Source: Rhyacophila brunnea (lineage: Eukaryota; Arthropoda; Insecta; Trichoptera; Rhyacophilidae). From it: DNA of 64,000 nt. The stretch's first letter is position 1, and every line of letters starts with the position of its first letter. A program made the translations under genes and the position numbers. Location of the stretch: positions 1,612,001-1,676,000 of the forward strand of contig JAGYXB010001324.1 of NCBI GenBank assembly GCA_022495005.1, in the 5' to 3' direction. The notes below the pieces were generated by a model. It saw nothing but the letters and a program-made list of their open reading frames with translations. It had not been told where the DNA came from and ran no database searches. Shown here one piece after another: positions 63,273 through 64,000 of the stretch.

Positions 63273-64000
63273 TGATGTATCACCTTAATAAAGGTTATTT
63301 ATTCCTCGGATGTTGCATCTATTAGTAAGTTAATGATCATAAATAAAGAGTTGTAGATAATATTGTGTAAATGACATTAATAAAATGTAGCAAAACCAAG
63401 CTTTGAGTTTATTATTAATTAATTTGATGAACGGTATTTATGCATCGACATGTATAATACTGACGCAGTTAAAACAGAGCACATTAATACCTTCCACCTC
63501 GGACACTATTTTTAGCTGCATGGTAAAGTTTTTGCCTCAAAGTTCAAATATGGGAGAGAAGCGGTGGTGGGACGAAAAATCACTTTGTCCGCGAACAATT
63601 TTAGGTCGAACTCTTTACAGTATGTAAATTGAATGGCGGAAAATAGAAATAAAAAAAGGGTAGATTTTATTTCGATTCCTCTTCATCGGGATTACGAAAC
63701 GCCTTTTTAAAGCTGCTTAATAAATTCAGAAAATATATGTTTTTGCACAATTTTGCGAATTCCCTTTGTGAACGCAAGCAGTAAAAGTATAACGGCATTA
63801 AATATCAAACGTTAATTTTATTATAAAAATGCCATTAATGTTTTTCACTTTCATACCTGAATGCTTTTAAATTCCACTTTTCTGTTATGTTCGTCCCTTC
63901 TTTATTATTCTTTTTATCCATAAAAAAATAAATTCAATAATATAGCGGTAAAATATAGATGACAAAACGGTACAACATGAATTCACATAGTCAAGCAATA
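63273..64000. other. Non-coding stretch
   Basis: A 74-codon plus frame at 63403-63627 has balanced composition (SSNMGEKRWWDEKSLCPRTI) but no recognised family or splice context. Confidence 0.35.

Overview
The window looks like euchromatin from an AT-rich insect genome. It is most likely a hemipteran, probably an aphid. That is inferred from the very AT-rich background, the frequent short GTACCTAC/TAGGTAC-type words, and the repeat mix: hAT, TTAA-target and foldback DNA elements, Penelope, many 3' ends of non-LTR retrotransposons, and tRNA-derived SINEs. Nothing points to bacteria: there are no operons or ribosome-binding sites, and almost no long open frames.

Only one convincing host coding segment was found. 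It is a 184-bp internal exon on the minus strand (35146-35329), with clean splice sites at both ends, encoding 60 residues that resemble a Cache sensor domain of the kind found in GPR158-like receptors. The surrounding tens of kilobases are best read as introns or intergenic DNA around that gene. Two other minus-strand islands (4454-4698 and 8235-8444) are weak coding candidates.

The rest is a layered graveyard of mobile DNA. DNA elements: a TTAA-flanked foldback element (4957-5981); a TIR element (10190-10623); a hairpin element (14415-14631); two relatives sharing unusual GGG... termini (18376-18776 and the 1.84-kb giant foldback 40086-41923); an 892-bp hAT-type element with a perfect 8-bp target duplication (19965-20856); a 322-bp TIR unit enclosing a tRNA-like sequence (24559-24880); a 1.46-kb decayed hAT element with a ZBED-like transposase and a perfect 8-bp duplication (30869-32332); and a mariner relic (48420-48850). 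Retroelements: at least seven 3' reverse-transcriptase remnants, two head-to-head Penelope-like copies (49153-51974), and SINE copies or fragments.

Several dispersed families are not assigned to any class. These are a four-copy ~400-500-bp repeat (1955, 3051, 53241, 61049), a three-copy ~90-bp block (7966, 54745, 62006), a two-copy ~350-bp repeat (27993, 62924), and two pairs of homologous anonymous fragments that recur in the same order (23687 with 26940; 44335 with 46445). All similarities were judged by eye; no alignment or database search was run.
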